Below, one piece after another: positions 7,916 through 16,441 of a stretch of DNA of 64,000 nt (position 1 is the first letter of the stretch; the number at the start of each line of letters is the position of its first letter). The position numbers and the translations under genes were made by a program. Source of the stretch: TMED88 sp964515335 (GTDB lineage: Bacteria; Myxococcota_A; UBA9160; UBA4427); contig CAZETS010000004.1 in assembly GCA_964515335.1 (NCBI GenBank), forward strand, positions 1 through 64,000, given 5' to 3'. The notes under the pieces were generated by a model, which was not told the DNA's origin, ran no database searches, and saw nothing but the letters and a program-made list of their open reading frames with translations.

Positions 7916-9281
7916 GCCTTTCCTCTCTCTCGTCGAGCAGCTGCCGGAAGCTCCGGTCGGGGATCTCCGGCACGGCGCGGCCGCGCGTCCACGCACCCAT
8001 CAGCCGGGCCAGCAGGGGTTTCGGAAGGGCCCGGGCCACCCCCCTCATCAGGCCGCCCACCCGCTCGTAGGCGGCGGCGCTCTGCATCAGCCGCCCAGCC
8101 ACGGCAAGCGCGAGGGCCACCCCTCGGCCCCCCGGACGATGCGTGCGCAGCTCGCCGCGCCAGGCCAGCAACTGCTGGGCGAGCGGGATACGCACGGGGC
8201 ACACCTCGGCACACGAGCCGCACAGACTGCAGGCGTGGGGCAGGCTCGCGTGGGCTTCGGGGGCCCGCGCCGGGCCGAGCACCGAGCCGATCGGCCCGGG
8301 CACGCTCGACTCGTAGCTGTGCCCACCGCTGCGGCGGTAGACCGGGCAGGTGTTCATGCACGCACCGCAGCGAATGCACGCGAGCGCCTCGCGATACGGC
8401 TCGCGGCCGAGCAGCCTGCTGCGCCCGTTGTCGACCACCACGATGTGCAGCTCAGCGCCGGCCGCGGCGGGGCCGTGGAAGTGCGATGTGTAGGTGGTGA
8501 TCGCCTGCCCGGTCGCCGAGCGCGCGAGCAGACTCAGGAACACGGGCAGATCGTCGCGCTCCGGGACGATCTTCTCGAGCCCCACGGAGGCGATGTGGAG
8601 AGGCGCGAGCGCGCACCCGATGTCCGCGTTGCCCTCGTTGGTGACGACCACGAAGCCGCCGGTCTCGGCCACCGCGAAGTTCACACCGGTCAGCGCCGCC
8701 TCGGCGGCGAGGAACCGCTGCCGCATGTCCCGGCGCGCTACGGCGGTGAGCTCGGCCGGATCGTCGAGGCCGGGCGGACTGCCCATCTCGCGCGCGAACA
8801 GCTCGCCGATCTCGCCGCGCTGAAGATGAATGGCGGGCATCACGATGTGGCTCGGCGGCTCTCGGCGGAGCTGCACGATCCGCTCACCGAGATCCGTGTC
8901 GACGACCTCGATGCCTCGGCGTTCGAGGTGCGCGTTCAGGCCGCACTCTTCCGTGAGCATCGACTTGCTCTTCACCACGCGCCGCGCGCCGCGCGACTCG
9001 AGCAGCCCGGTCACGATCGCGTTGTGCTCGGCCGCATCCCGGGCCCAGTGGACGACCGCGCCCCGCTCGGTGGCGCGCACCTCGAACTGCTCCCACAGCT
9101 CGGACAGGCGCGAGAGGGCGTGCCGCTTGATGCCGGCCGCCTCGGCGCGCAAGGCCTCCCAGTCGGGCAGCGCGGCCGCAGCCGCGTCGCGCTTGCCGCG
9201 CACGCCCCAGAGCGACGCGTCGTGCCAGGTCGTCCGCTCGGCGTCGGACACGAAGGCTGCCGCGCGCTCGGCGTGACTCAC
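7908..9281 (-). CDS. lutB: LutB-like iron-sulfur protein of lactate oxidation
   Basis: Middle component of LutABC: an N-terminal LUD domain followed by a ferredoxin-like part with two [4Fe-4S] motifs, CIRCGACMNTCP (about residue 300) and CSLCGSCAEVCP (about residue 350), and a C-terminal DUF3390-like helical tail. LUD motifs include KSKSMLTEECGLN, EGNADIG and HIASVGLEKIVP. It is 457 residues long, as in relatives. The GTG start shares a GTGA overlap with the lutA stop codon, so lutA, lutB and lutC form one translationally coupled operon. Confidence 0.92.
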   Translation of the reverse strand: MSHAERAAAFVSDAERTTWHDASLWGVRGKRDAAAAALPDWEALRAEAAGIKRHALSRLSELWEQFEVRATERGAVVHWARDAAEHNAIVTGLLESRGARRVVKSKSMLTEECGLNAHLERRGIEVVDTDLGERIVQLRREPPSHIVMPAIHLQRGEIGELFAREMGSPPGLDDPAELTAVARRDMRQRFLAAEAALTGVNFAVAETGGFVVVTNEGNADIGCALAPLHIASVGLEKIVPERDDLPVFLSLLARSATGQAITTYTSHFHGPAAAGAELHIVVVDNGRSRLLGREPYREALACIRCGACMNTCPVYRRSGGHSYESSVPGPIGSVLGPARAPEAHASLPHACSLCGSCAEVCPVRIPLAQQLLAWRGELRTHRPGGRGVALALAVAGRLMQSAAAYERVGGLMRGVARALPKPLLARLMGAWTRGRAVPEIPDRSFRQLLDEREERRG

Positions 9282-10024
9282 GTGGCGCTCCGCATCGCGA
9301 GCAGCTCGGCGACGTGGGCCGTGCGGATCGGCGCTCCCCCCGCGCGCGCCACACCGTCCATGTGCAGCAGGCACGAGACGTCGGTCGACGCGATCACCTC
9401 CGCGCCTGCCGCGCGGTGGTCGGCCACGCGGTCGCGGCCCATCCGGCAGGAGACCGCCTCCTCCTCCACGGCGAACACACCCCCGAATCCACAGCACTCG
9501 TCCGGACGGGCGAGCGGCACGATCTCGACGCCGTCGATCGACTCGAGCAGCACCCGGGCCGGATCTTCACGACCCGCGCCAAGCTGCTCGCTCGGCGCGC
9601 CGAGCCGCAGGTCGCGCAGGGCGTGACAGCTCGCGTGCAGACCCACGCGCGCATCGAGGCGTCCGCCGAGCGAAGAAACACCGAGCTCGTCCACCACGAA
9701 CTCGCAGAGCTCGAAGGTGCGGCTCGCCAACCGCCGGGCGCTCTCGTCGCCGACCAGCGACGCGAGGCGGTGCCGCACCGTCGCCGCACAGCTTCCCGAA
9801 GGCGTCACCACCGCCTCGTAGCCGGTGAAGACCTCGACGAAGCGGCGACCGAGTCGACACGCCTCGCCGAGCCGTCCGGCCGTGAGGAACGGCTGACCGC
9901 AGCACGTCTGCCCGCGCGGATACTCGGGCGCACAACCCAGCGACTCGAGCAGATCGAGCGCCGCCAGACCCGCTTGCGGCCGGAGCTGGTCGACGTAGCA
10001 CGGAATGAACAAGCCGACGGTCAC
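9278..10024 (-). CDS. lutA: LutA-like cysteine-rich (CCG-domain) protein
   Basis: First component of LutABC, a (Fe-S)-binding protein with two CCG domains. It has 248 residues, with VGLFIPCYVDQL at the start, QTCCGQPFLTAG in the first CCG repeat and ARPDECCGFGGVFAVEE in the second, the latter matching the glycolate oxidase GlcF/heterodisulfide reductase type. The GTG start follows GGAAGGCGAG at good spacing. An ATG further upstream would add residues unlike the family. The adjacent upstream gene encodes a sulfotransferase on the same strand, 16 bases away, but is unlikely to be functionally linked. Confidence 0.92.
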   Translation of the reverse strand: MTVGLFIPCYVDQLRPQAGLAALDLLESLGCAPEYPRGQTCCGQPFLTAGRLGEACRLGRRFVEVFTGYEAVVTPSGSCAATVRHRLASLVGDESARRLASRTFELCEFVVDELGVSSLGGRLDARVGLHASCHALRDLRLGAPSEQLGAGREDPARVLLESIDGVEIVPLARPDECCGFGGVFAVEEEAVSCRMGRDRVADHRAAGAEVIASTDVSCLLHMDGVARAGGAPIRTAHVAELLAMRSAT

Positions 10025-10040
10025 GCGCGCTCGCCTTCCG

Positions 10041-11282
10041 TCACTCGAGCTCGACCCGGAAGTGCTCGATGTAGGGTGCGAGCGCCGAGCGCAGCCCGTC
10101 CGCGGTGAGCCCCCAGTCCTCGGGCGCGTAGTGGTGCACGCCGAACTTGCCCTTCGGCTTGTCGGCCAGGTAGGCGAGGATGCGCTCACCGTGCTCGGGA
10201 TCGAAGGGCCTGCCCATGCCCGCGTAGGCGGCGCGAATCGTCTCGACCGGGTCCTTCATCATGTTGCGGAAGTGCACGTCGACGAAGCGGTCGGGGACGC
10301 TGCCGGCCCCGCGGCGCTCGGCGACGTTGTTCAACGCAAAGCCGAACGCGCCCTGAATCGCCTGGACGAGCAGCGGCAGGTCGATCTCGCTGGTGCGGAT
10401 CCACTGGACCATCGCCGTCGTGCTGATCGTCGAGGGGAAGGTCTTCGCCGGATCGCGGTGCGTCTGCACGACCCAGGCGTCCGGATACGTGGCGAAGAGC
10501 AGGTCGAGGGTGAGCAGATGGCCCGGCGTCTTGAGCAGCCACGTACGGGGCTCGCGCCCACGCTGCAGCACCTGGAGGATGCGCCGGTGGAAGGCGTACA
10601 TCTCGGCCGCATCGTCCGGGTAGTCCTGCATCTGCGCGACCATCGGCCAGTGCGGTCCGCAGAAGCAAGCGGTCGTGAGCGTCACGCACTCGACGGGCAG
10701 GTCCGAGCGCAGCTCGTGAATCGCGGCGAACTCGGGCTGGACGTCGGCCCACAGCTCCTGCTCGCACTCGCTCGCGAACGGACGCGGATCCGGATCGGCG
10801 CCCTCGGGCAGCGGCACGGGATGGATCGCCTCCCAGGCGAGCGGCGCACGCAGGCCCGGGTCGAGCGAGAGCAGCTCGAAGAGGATCGTCGTGCCCGAGC
10901 GCGCCGGGCCGGTCACGATCATCGGCGCGGCGATCGCCTCGTCGTCGATCCCCGGATCCTCGTGGCGGGCGCGATTCAAGAGCAGGCGCGTGCGCAGCGA
11001 GCGCAGCACCTCCTCCTTCGTGAGCAGCCGGCCGACGACGTGCATGTTGGTGCGATCGAGCGCCGTCACCAGCGCCTCGAAGCGCCCGCGCCAGCCCGGG
11101 TCGCCGAAGTCACCCGGCGGCAGGCCGCCGAGCGACGCCGTGGCCTGCTCGAACAGCTCGTCCGCGTCGAGCGGGATCAGCCGACGCGCGCCGCCCACGG
11201 CCTCGGCCATTGCGTTCACCCGCCGCACCCAGTCGGGGCGCGGATAGCGGTCGGCCATTGCTCGGATCGCACTCGTGGTCAC
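10041..11282 (-). CDS. Sulfotransferase family protein
   Basis: PAPS-dependent sulfotransferase fold (413 residues), acting on an unknown hydroxyl or amine acceptor. The 5'-phosphosulfate-binding loop is GPARSGTTIL and the 3'-phosphate site is VVQTHRDPAKTFPS, both typical of the Sulfotransfer_3 type common in actinobacteria and lipid-degrading proteobacteria. The C-terminal EHFRVELE is intact. Of two possible starts I chose the GTG with GAGGAGGA upstream; the ATG eight codons later (MADRYPRPDW) has no Shine-Dalgarno. Upstream lies a 110-base divergent region shared with the phosphotransferase gene. Confidence 0.88.
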   Translation of the reverse strand: MTTSAIRAMADRYPRPDWVRRVNAMAEAVGGARRLIPLDADELFEQATASLGGLPPGDFGDPGWRGRFEALVTALDRTNMHVVGRLLTKEEVLRSLRTRLLLNRARHEDPGIDDEAIAAPMIVTGPARSGTTILFELLSLDPGLRAPLAWEAIHPVPLPEGADPDPRPFASECEQELWADVQPEFAAIHELRSDLPVECVTLTTACFCGPHWPMVAQMQDYPDDAAEMYAFHRRILQVLQRGREPRTWLLKTPGHLLTLDLLFATYPDAWVVQTHRDPAKTFPSTISTTAMVQWIRTSEIDLPLLVQAIQGAFGFALNNVAERRGAGSVPDRFVDVHFRNMMKDPVETIRAAYAGMGRPFDPEHGERILAYLADKPKGKFGVHHYAPEDWGLTADGLRSALAPYIEHFRVELE

Positions 11283-11378
11283 GGGTCTCGGGTCCTCCTC
11301 TTCTTCTTTCCAGCACCTGCCAGCACCTGCCGACACGTTTCGCCCGAGCCGCGTCGGGGATCGGCGGAGCACGTAGGA

Positions 11379-11384
11379 TACAAT
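11379..11384 (+). promoter_or_regulatory. Possible -10 box of the phosphotransferase operon
   Basis: TACAAT lies eight bases before the GTG of the phosphotransferase, so the transcript would have almost no leader. No clear -35 sequence is seen 16-18 bases upstream. The sharp drop in GC makes the box stand out, but it is not proof. Confidence 0.35.
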
Positions 11385-11392
11385 GCGACGGC

Positions 11393-12424
11393 GTGGAGCC
11401 CATCGAGCCCAGACTCGCCGCCTACCTTGCCGGGCGGCTCGACGAAGCCGAGCAGGTCCGCGTGGAGGGGCTCGAGCGGATCTTCGGTGGCGCCTCGCGC
11501 GAGACGTATCGCTTCGTGCTCACCTGGAACGAGAGGGGCGTCGAGCGCCAGCGCAGGCTGATCCTCCGCCGCGATCCGCCCGGCAGCCTGATCGAGACCG
11601 AGCGGGCCACCGAGTTCGCCGCCTACCGGGCCTTCCACGGCACCTCGGTGCCGGTTCCCGAAGCGCTCTGGCTCGAGGAGGGCGACGGCTATCTCGACCA
11701 CCCGTTCTTCGTGATGGAGGAGCTGCCCGGCTACGAGTCGAGCCCGCAGGCCATCACCCAAGCGCCGTACGCGCAGCACGCCGAGCGCTTCGCCCGGCGC
11801 AAGTGGTCGATCCTCGGCGAGATCGCCAAGGCCGACCCCAAGGCGCTCGGCCTCACGACCGTCATGCCCGCCGTCGCGCCGGCCGAGGCGTGGTCGCGCG
11901 AGCTCGCCCGCTGGGAGCAGGTGATCGACGAGGACGAACTCGCCCCGCAGCCCATCGTGCGCGCCGGCATCCGCTGGCTGCGCGCGCATCCGCCACCGGC
12001 CCCCGAGCGGCTCTCCGTCGTCCACGCCGACTTCCGCACGGGCAACTTCCTCTACGACGCCGAAGGCGGGATCCACGCGATCCTCGACTGGGAGATGTCG
12101 CACCTCGGCGATCCGCTCGAGGACCTCGCCTGGAGCCTCAACCCGGTCTGGCGCTGGGCCCGCGACGATCGCTGCGGCGGCCTGGCCCCGCGCGACGAGG
12201 CGATCCGCATCTGGGAGGAGTCGAGCGGGCTTCACGCCGACCCGGAGGCCCTGCGCTGGTGGGAGGTCTTCTCCAGCGTGAAGGGTCGGGCGATCTGGGT
12301 GTCGAGCGCGCGGGAGTTCACCGACGGGCGCAACCAGGACCTGATCCTCGCACTCTCCGGCTGGTTCCTGGGCAACGCCCAGGACCGCGCGCTGCTCGAC
12401 GCACTCGGAAGGCTCTCGCCATGA
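11393..12424 (+). CDS. Aminoglycoside-phosphotransferase-like kinase (APH/ChoK fold)
   Basis: Small-molecule kinase fold of 343 residues, of the kind often found with acyl-CoA dehydrogenases and sulfotransferases in lipid-degrading bacteria; the natural substrate is unknown and antibiotic resistance is not implied. It has a nucleotide loop region IFGGASRETYRF, a conserved Lys/Arg strand RLILRRDPPGS, Brenner's motif VVHADFRTGNFLYD (about 209-222) and the metal-binding ILDWEMSHLGDPLEDLAW (about 230-247). The GTG start leaves almost no leader after a TACAAT box. The stop overlaps the next ATG (ATGA), indicating coupled translation with the small helical protein. Confidence 0.88.
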   Translation: MEPIEPRLAAYLAGRLDEAEQVRVEGLERIFGGASRETYRFVLTWNERGVERQRRLILRRDPPGSLIETERATEFAAYRAFHGTSVPVPEALWLEEGDGYLDHPFFVMEELPGYESSPQAITQAPYAQHAERFARRKWSILGEIAKADPKALGLTTVMPAVAPAEAWSRELARWEQVIDEDELAPQPIVRAGIRWLRAHPPPAPERLSVVHADFRTGNFLYDAEGGIHAILDWEMSHLGDPLEDLAWSLNPVWRWARDDRCGGLAPRDEAIRIWEESSGLHADPEALRWWEVFSSVKGRAIWVSSAREFTDGRNQDLILALSGWFLGNAQDRALLDALGRLSP

Positions 12425-12867
12425 AGCCGGACGTCGATCGCATGCTCGAGGTCAGCGCCATCGCACTGATGACGCAGCTCGGGCCGAGCCTGCCAACGTC
12501 CTACGCGCAGTCGACGGCGGGCTCGCTCGGCGCCCTGCTGCTCGCGGTGCGCGAAGAGTTCGAGCGCGCCGCCGCGCGTCGCGTCGAGGAGAACGAGGCG
12601 ATCCGCACCCTCTTCGCGCAGGCCGTGGACGTCGTCGAGGACGACGCTCTCGCGACGCGGCTGCGGGAAGCCGGCAACGCCGAACCGGCCGGCCTCGAGA
12701 TCTCGACACTCGAGCGCGAGAACGCCGAGCTGCGCGGGCTGCTGATCGAGCTGCACGCCCACGTCGAGTCACTCGACGCCGAACCGGCGCGGGCGCTCGA
12801 CGAAGCGATCTGGTCCGAACTCGCGCGCTCGACCGAACGGCGAAAGCTGTCGATGGACTTCTTCTAG
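12421..12867 (+). CDS. Small helical protein coupled to the phosphotransferase (DUF6285-like)
   Basis: A 148-residue, almost wholly alpha-helical, acidic cytoplasmic protein with no signal or membrane segment. The pattern of an N-terminal helix (MKPDVDRMLEVSAIAL), a central helix rich in Glu/Arg and a heptad-like STLERENAELRGLLIELHAHV stretch suggests a helical bundle or short coiled coil. It follows the kinase with an ATGA overlap. Similar small proteins are commonly found directly behind APH-fold kinases of this type; I tentatively connect it to DUF6285 but cannot confirm that. A role as a partner or stabiliser of the kinase is inference from coupling only. Confidence 0.7.
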   Translation: MKPDVDRMLEVSAIALMTQLGPSLPTSYAQSTAGSLGALLLAVREEFERAAARRVEENEAIRTLFAQAVDVVEDDALATRLREAGNAEPAGLEISTLERENAELRGLLIELHAHVESLDAEPARALDEAIWSELARSTERRKLSMDFF

Positions 12868-12908
12868 AGGCCCGACCCGATGCGGCTGCACTCTCGCGCG
12901 GAATCGCC

Positions 12909-13220
12909 TTGACGCCGGCGCGCCGGCCGTGGCTGGATCCGTGGACCGGGCTCGCGATCCTCGGGCTCGACTGGCTGCTGTTCGGCAGCAACCTCCTGAG
13001 CGGCATGGCGCTGACTCCGGTCGTGATCGCCGTCGGCGCGCTCGCCGGGTTCGCCCTCACCTTCGTCATCGAGCGCCGACGGGCCGGCCGCGGCTTCGCT
13101 CGATCGCTGCTGGCGGCGGCGGTGGCGGCCGTGGTGGTCGGCGCACCTCTGCCGCTCGGCGGAACGATCGTCGGCGGTGCGATCCTGATCCTCTCCGGCC
13201 TGCCGCGCCGCGGACGCTGA
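12909..13220 (+). CDS. Small membrane protein of unknown function
   Basis: A 103-residue protein with three or four predicted membrane segments: about 15-31, 34-55 and 65-97, the last possibly two short helices, separated by an Arg-rich loop (IERRRAGRGFARS). I recognise no family. The only in-frame start near the first helix is TTG, and its Shine-Dalgarno is poor (GCGGAA), so the start is uncertain. It sits 41 bases after the small helical protein and before the second SnoaL-SDR pair on the same strand, so it may be cotranscribed with either. Confidence 0.55.
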   Translation: MTPARRPWLDPWTGLAILGLDWLLFGSNLLSGMALTPVVIAVGALAGFALTFVIERRRAGRGFARSLLAAAVAAVVVGAPLPLGGTIVGGAILILSGLPRRGR

Positions 13221-13291
13221 CGCTGAAGCGGCCGCCGGTCGAGTACACTCCGCGGCTCGCCGATCCGACCGGCGGCAGGAAGGACGCTCGC

Positions 13292-13756
13292 ATGACCGAG
13301 GCCACGCTCTCCCGGCTGCTGGACCGCAACGCGATCGTGGATGTGCTGAGCTGCTACGCACGGGGCATCGACCGGCGCGACGCGGCGCTGCTCAGGTCGT
13401 GCTTCACGGACGTGCTCGACGTGAACATGGGCGGCGTCCAGCATCGCGCGATCGCGGCGGAGGCCTGGGTCGAGCAGACCATGAAGCTGATCGCGGGCTA
13501 CCAGACGACGCAGCACATCATCAGCAACCACCTGGTGGAGCTCGAGGACGACCGGGCCGTCTGCCGCGCCGAGGTGCAGGCGCAGCACTGGAACCCCGAC
13601 GGCGCCTGGCTGCTCGGCGGCCGCTACGAGGACGGCCTCGTACGCACGGCCGACGGCTGGCGGATCGATCGGCTCGCGCTCCACATCGGCTGGACGGAGA
13701 CCACCGGAAAGGCCCTGCGGCCCGGACAACGGCGCAGCGAAGATCCGGCCGACTGA
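13292..13756 (+). CDS. SnoaL-like / NTF2-fold protein, paralogue of the one at 4682
   Basis: A 154-residue SnoaL-like protein. It shares with the 4682 protein the patterns CYARGIDRRD, TTQHIISNHLVELE, LLGGRYEDGL and RTADGWRIDRLALHIGW, so the two are clear paralogues. Substrate and reaction are unknown; members act as isomerases, dehydratases or carrier-like partners. The ATG start has GGCAGGAAGGA upstream, unlike its apparently leaderless paralogue. It is followed 44 bases later by an SDR, repeating the gene order of the first block. Confidence 0.85.
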   Translation: MTEATLSRLLDRNAIVDVLSCYARGIDRRDAALLRSCFTDVLDVNMGGVQHRAIAAEAWVEQTMKLIAGYQTTQHIISNHLVELEDDRAVCRAEVQAQHWNPDGAWLLGGRYEDGLVRTADGWRIDRLALHIGWTETTGKALRPGQRRSEDPAD

Positions 13757-13800
13757 ACGACGCGACGAAAGTCCGACACCCGGGAGAGGGAGGCGACACG

Positions 13801-14664
13801 ATGGCCGGCAGGCTCGACGGCAGAACGGCGCTGATCACGGGCGGCGCAAGCGGCATTGGCGAGGCGACCTCGCGACTGTTCGTCGCCGAGGGCGCGAACG
13901 TGCTGATCGCCGATCTGCAGACCGATCGCGGCGAGCGGCTGGCGAGCGAGCTCGGAGAGCAGGCGCGCTTCGAGCGCGTCGACGTCCGGCACGAAGAGCA
14001 GATCGCCGCCGCGGTCGATACGGCAGTCTCGACCTTCGGCGCCCTCGACGTGATGTTCGCGAACGCCGGCATCGTGGGAACCTACGGACCGATCGACGAG
14101 CTGCCGATCGACGAGTGGGACTTCACGATGGACGTCGACCTGCGCGGCGTGGTGCTGTGCATCAAGCACGCGGCCCGCGTCATGAAGCCGCGACGGTCGG
14201 GCGTGATCCTGTCGACCTCGAGCATCGCCGGCGTGCAGGGCGGTCTCGGCCCCCACGCCTACGCGGCCGCCAAGTCGGCGCTGGTCGGCCTCACCCGCAA
14301 CGTCGCCGCCGAGCTGATCGGCCACGGCGTCCGCGTGAACTGCATCGCTCCGGGCAACATGGCGACCCAGATGGTCGCGGACGTCGTCTACCAGGATCCG
14401 GATCGAGTCGAAGACGTTGCCCGTGTACTCGCGTCGTCGTCCCCGATCCCGGGGCGCACGGGCACGCCCGAGGACATCGCGCACGCCGCCCTCTTCCTGG
14501 CGAGCGACGAGGCCGGCTACGTGGCCGGGCACACGCTGTTGGTCGACGCAGGACTCACCACCGGAGCCGGCGCCGAACAGGGAGGCGCCTTCGCGAAGCG
14601 CGGCCCGATGATGCGGGGCGCCGGCCAACGCGGCCTGCCCGAAGACGACCAGAGGGGTTCGTGA
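13801..14664 (+). CDS. Short-chain dehydrogenase/reductase
   Basis: Classical NAD(P)-dependent SDR (287 residues). It has the TGGASGIGE cofactor loop, IADLQ with Asp favouring NAD, FANAGI, catalytic Ser in STSSIAG and Tyr-x3-Lys in HAYAAAKSAL, plus the tetramer-interface end GHTLLVDAGLTTG. A Gly/Arg-rich tail of about 30 residues after that strand is longer than in most SDRs. The ATG has GAGGGAGG upstream. It pairs with the preceding SnoaL-like protein. Its stop codon lies inside a 27-bp element that recurs near 58365. Confidence 0.87.
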   Translation: MAGRLDGRTALITGGASGIGEATSRLFVAEGANVLIADLQTDRGERLASELGEQARFERVDVRHEEQIAAAVDTAVSTFGALDVMFANAGIVGTYGPIDELPIDEWDFTMDVDLRGVVLCIKHAARVMKPRRSGVILSTSSIAGVQGGLGPHAYAAAKSALVGLTRNVAAELIGHGVRVNCIAPGNMATQMVADVVYQDPDRVEDVARVLASSSPIPGRTGTPEDIAHAALFLASDEAGYVAGHTLLVDAGLTTGAGAEQGGAFAKRGPMMRGAGQRGLPEDDQRGS

Positions 14665-14678
14665 GATAGCCTCTAGCC
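14652..14678. repeat. Copy 1 of a 27-bp near-identical element
   Basis: This 27-bp stretch matches 58365-58391 at 25 of 27 positions; the shared core is GTGAGATAGCCTCT. Here it spans the stop codons of two convergent genes (SDR and DUF945 protein), so a promoter role at this copy is unlikely. The flanking AGAGG...CCTCT arms form a small inverted repeat. Confidence 0.6.
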
Positions 14679-16148
14679 CCCCTGGACGAGGGAAAGCAGG
14701 CTCGGGTCGACGAGCCGGCCGTTCAGCGTGGGCACGCCGCCCGACAGGCGCAGGTCGATGCGGTAGCCGCCGTCAGCGGACAGCAGCAGCCCCTGTCCGA
14801 CGAGCTGCGCGAGGGTCGTCTGGCGCATCATCGCCGCCATGTCGGCGACGTCCCCCGGCGAGAACCCTTCCATCTCGTCCCGAACGCTCTCGATCAGCAG
14901 GGCCTCGACGAATTCGTTCAGCATCGGCTCGGGGACGAACAGCTCGAGTTCGGCGCTCGTCAGCATGAAGATCGTCATCGGGTCGGTCAGGAACTCGGGC
15001 TCGCTGCCGTCGACGCCGATGCGCCCGCGCCCGGTCAGCTCGCCGTCTGGTGACGCGAGCGCGAGCGACTCGAGGACCGCCTCGGGCGACGTACCCAGCA
15101 GGCGGGGCATCCACTCGGCGAAGAACTGCTGCCCGGCGCCGTCGGCGTCGCCGAGGGACTGCATGGCGTCGCGGAAGTCCCGAGCGGCGTTCGCGTCGAC
15201 GTTGCGCACGGCCAGCACCAGCTCGCCGGGCCCCCATGCGCCTTCCGGCCTCGACAGCGAGTCGAAGACCAGCCTGGTCTCGAAGGCCCGAAGGGTCGTG
15301 TCGGGCCCCTGCGACCAGGTCTCCTCGAAGCGCACGCCGGTCAGCAACGGCTCACCGCCGGCGAAGACGTCCCCGACCTCGAACGCGGCCTCGCCCGAGC
15401 CGAGCACGCCGTCGAGGAAGGTGCCTGAGTAGCGGCCGCTGATCGGCTCGACGCGAACCGGCCCACCGTCGCCGGCCAGCTCGATGCCGTCCGCCCGGAA
15501 AGTTCCCTCGGCCCGGACGGCGCTGCCCTCGGGCAGCATCTCGAGCACGAGTTCCATCGCGCCAAGGGACAGCTCGCCCTCTCGACCGCGCAGGGCGAGA
15601 GGAAACGCGCGGATCCAGCCGGCCCCGAGGCCCTCCCCCTGCGGCTCGAACCGCGCGTCGACACGCAGCCCTTCGCTCTCGAATCCGTCGTCGAGGGAGA
15701 GCGGCGGAGAAGTGAGCCGCAGGTCGACCGAGCGATCGAACCGCAGCCAGGCGACCAGACGCACCAGCGGCTCGCCGTCCAGGGCGTCTGCCAGGCGCGG
15801 AAGCACACTCGGATCGGCGTGGTGGCGGGTGTCGACGACGGCCGCCGCCAGGGTGAACGGCGAGCGCCCCTGCAAGAGCTCGCCGATCGGCACGGGCCCG
15901 TGCACCAGTTCGTGGCTCAGCATCAGTACGATGGGCTCGGGATCGTCGTCGACCTCGATCACCGTCACCGCGTGAGAACTCCACAGCCCACGCTCGATCG
16001 ACCCTCGAATCTGCACGCCGTCGGCGACGCCCGCCCGCTCGACGAACTCGAGGTAGCGGCGCTCGATCTCGAAGCCCGTACCGATCGGCGCAAGGGCGAC
16101 GAGTGCAGCGAGTGCGGCGAGCGTGATCCAGAGCCAACGCGATCTCAT
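14673..16148 (-). CDS. YdgA-like DUF945 protein, membrane-anchored
   Basis: A 491-residue envelope protein with an N-terminal membrane anchor or signal (MRSRWLWITLAALAALVALAPIG) followed by a long soluble beta-rich domain. The layout (RRYLEFVER early, SFERGLWSSHA-type strand as SIERGLWSSHAV, HELVHGPVPIGELL, and a long region ending GVPTLNGRL) matches DUF945/YdgA, a periplasmic family of unknown function with AsmA-like features. The start ATG sits five bases after GGGGAGG. An upstream in-frame ATG would place 37 Arg-rich residues before the anchor and was rejected. It is divergent from the SH3-anchor gene across 293 bases, where I see no clear operator. Confidence 0.78.
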   Translation of the reverse strand: MRSRWLWITLAALAALVALAPIGTGFEIERRYLEFVERAGVADGVQIRGSIERGLWSSHAVTVIEVDDDPEPIVLMLSHELVHGPVPIGELLQGRSPFTLAAAVVDTRHHADPSVLPRLADALDGEPLVRLVAWLRFDRSVDLRLTSPPLSLDDGFESEGLRVDARFEPQGEGLGAGWIRAFPLALRGREGELSLGAMELVLEMLPEGSAVRAEGTFRADGIELAGDGGPVRVEPISGRYSGTFLDGVLGSGEAAFEVGDVFAGGEPLLTGVRFEETWSQGPDTTLRAFETRLVFDSLSRPEGAWGPGELVLAVRNVDANAARDFRDAMQSLGDADGAGQQFFAEWMPRLLGTSPEAVLESLALASPDGELTGRGRIGVDGSEPEFLTDPMTIFMLTSAELELFVPEPMLNEFVEALLIESVRDEMEGFSPGDVADMAAMMRQTTLAQLVGQGLLLSADGGYRIDLRLSGGVPTLNGRLVDPSLLSLVQGG

Positions 16149-16441
16149 GCGACCTCCCCGAAACCTGCTCGAGACCGGCTCGAAACCAGCTCGTCGCCTG
16201 CCCGCCCGAGCACCGGCTTCTCGCGCACGCCCCACGATCGCACGAACCACGGGATCCAACCGCCCGTCTCACGACCGGCGCGCCGATGCGAAATCACCTC
16301 ACAGATGCCTCTGGCGCCGCGCTCGCCTGGTGGGTTTCGCGGGGCACACGGCGCGGCTTGCCGGAGGCACGAGGGCGAACCATCCGTTACGCTCGCCCGT
16401 CGCCCAAAGGCGTGACGCCCCGGCAGGAGGTCTCAGGAACT

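Noticed and set aside
7331..10024. Possible transfer island carrying lutABC
   Set aside because: Base composition and gene spacing look like the surroundings and no repeats, integrase or tRNA flank it.
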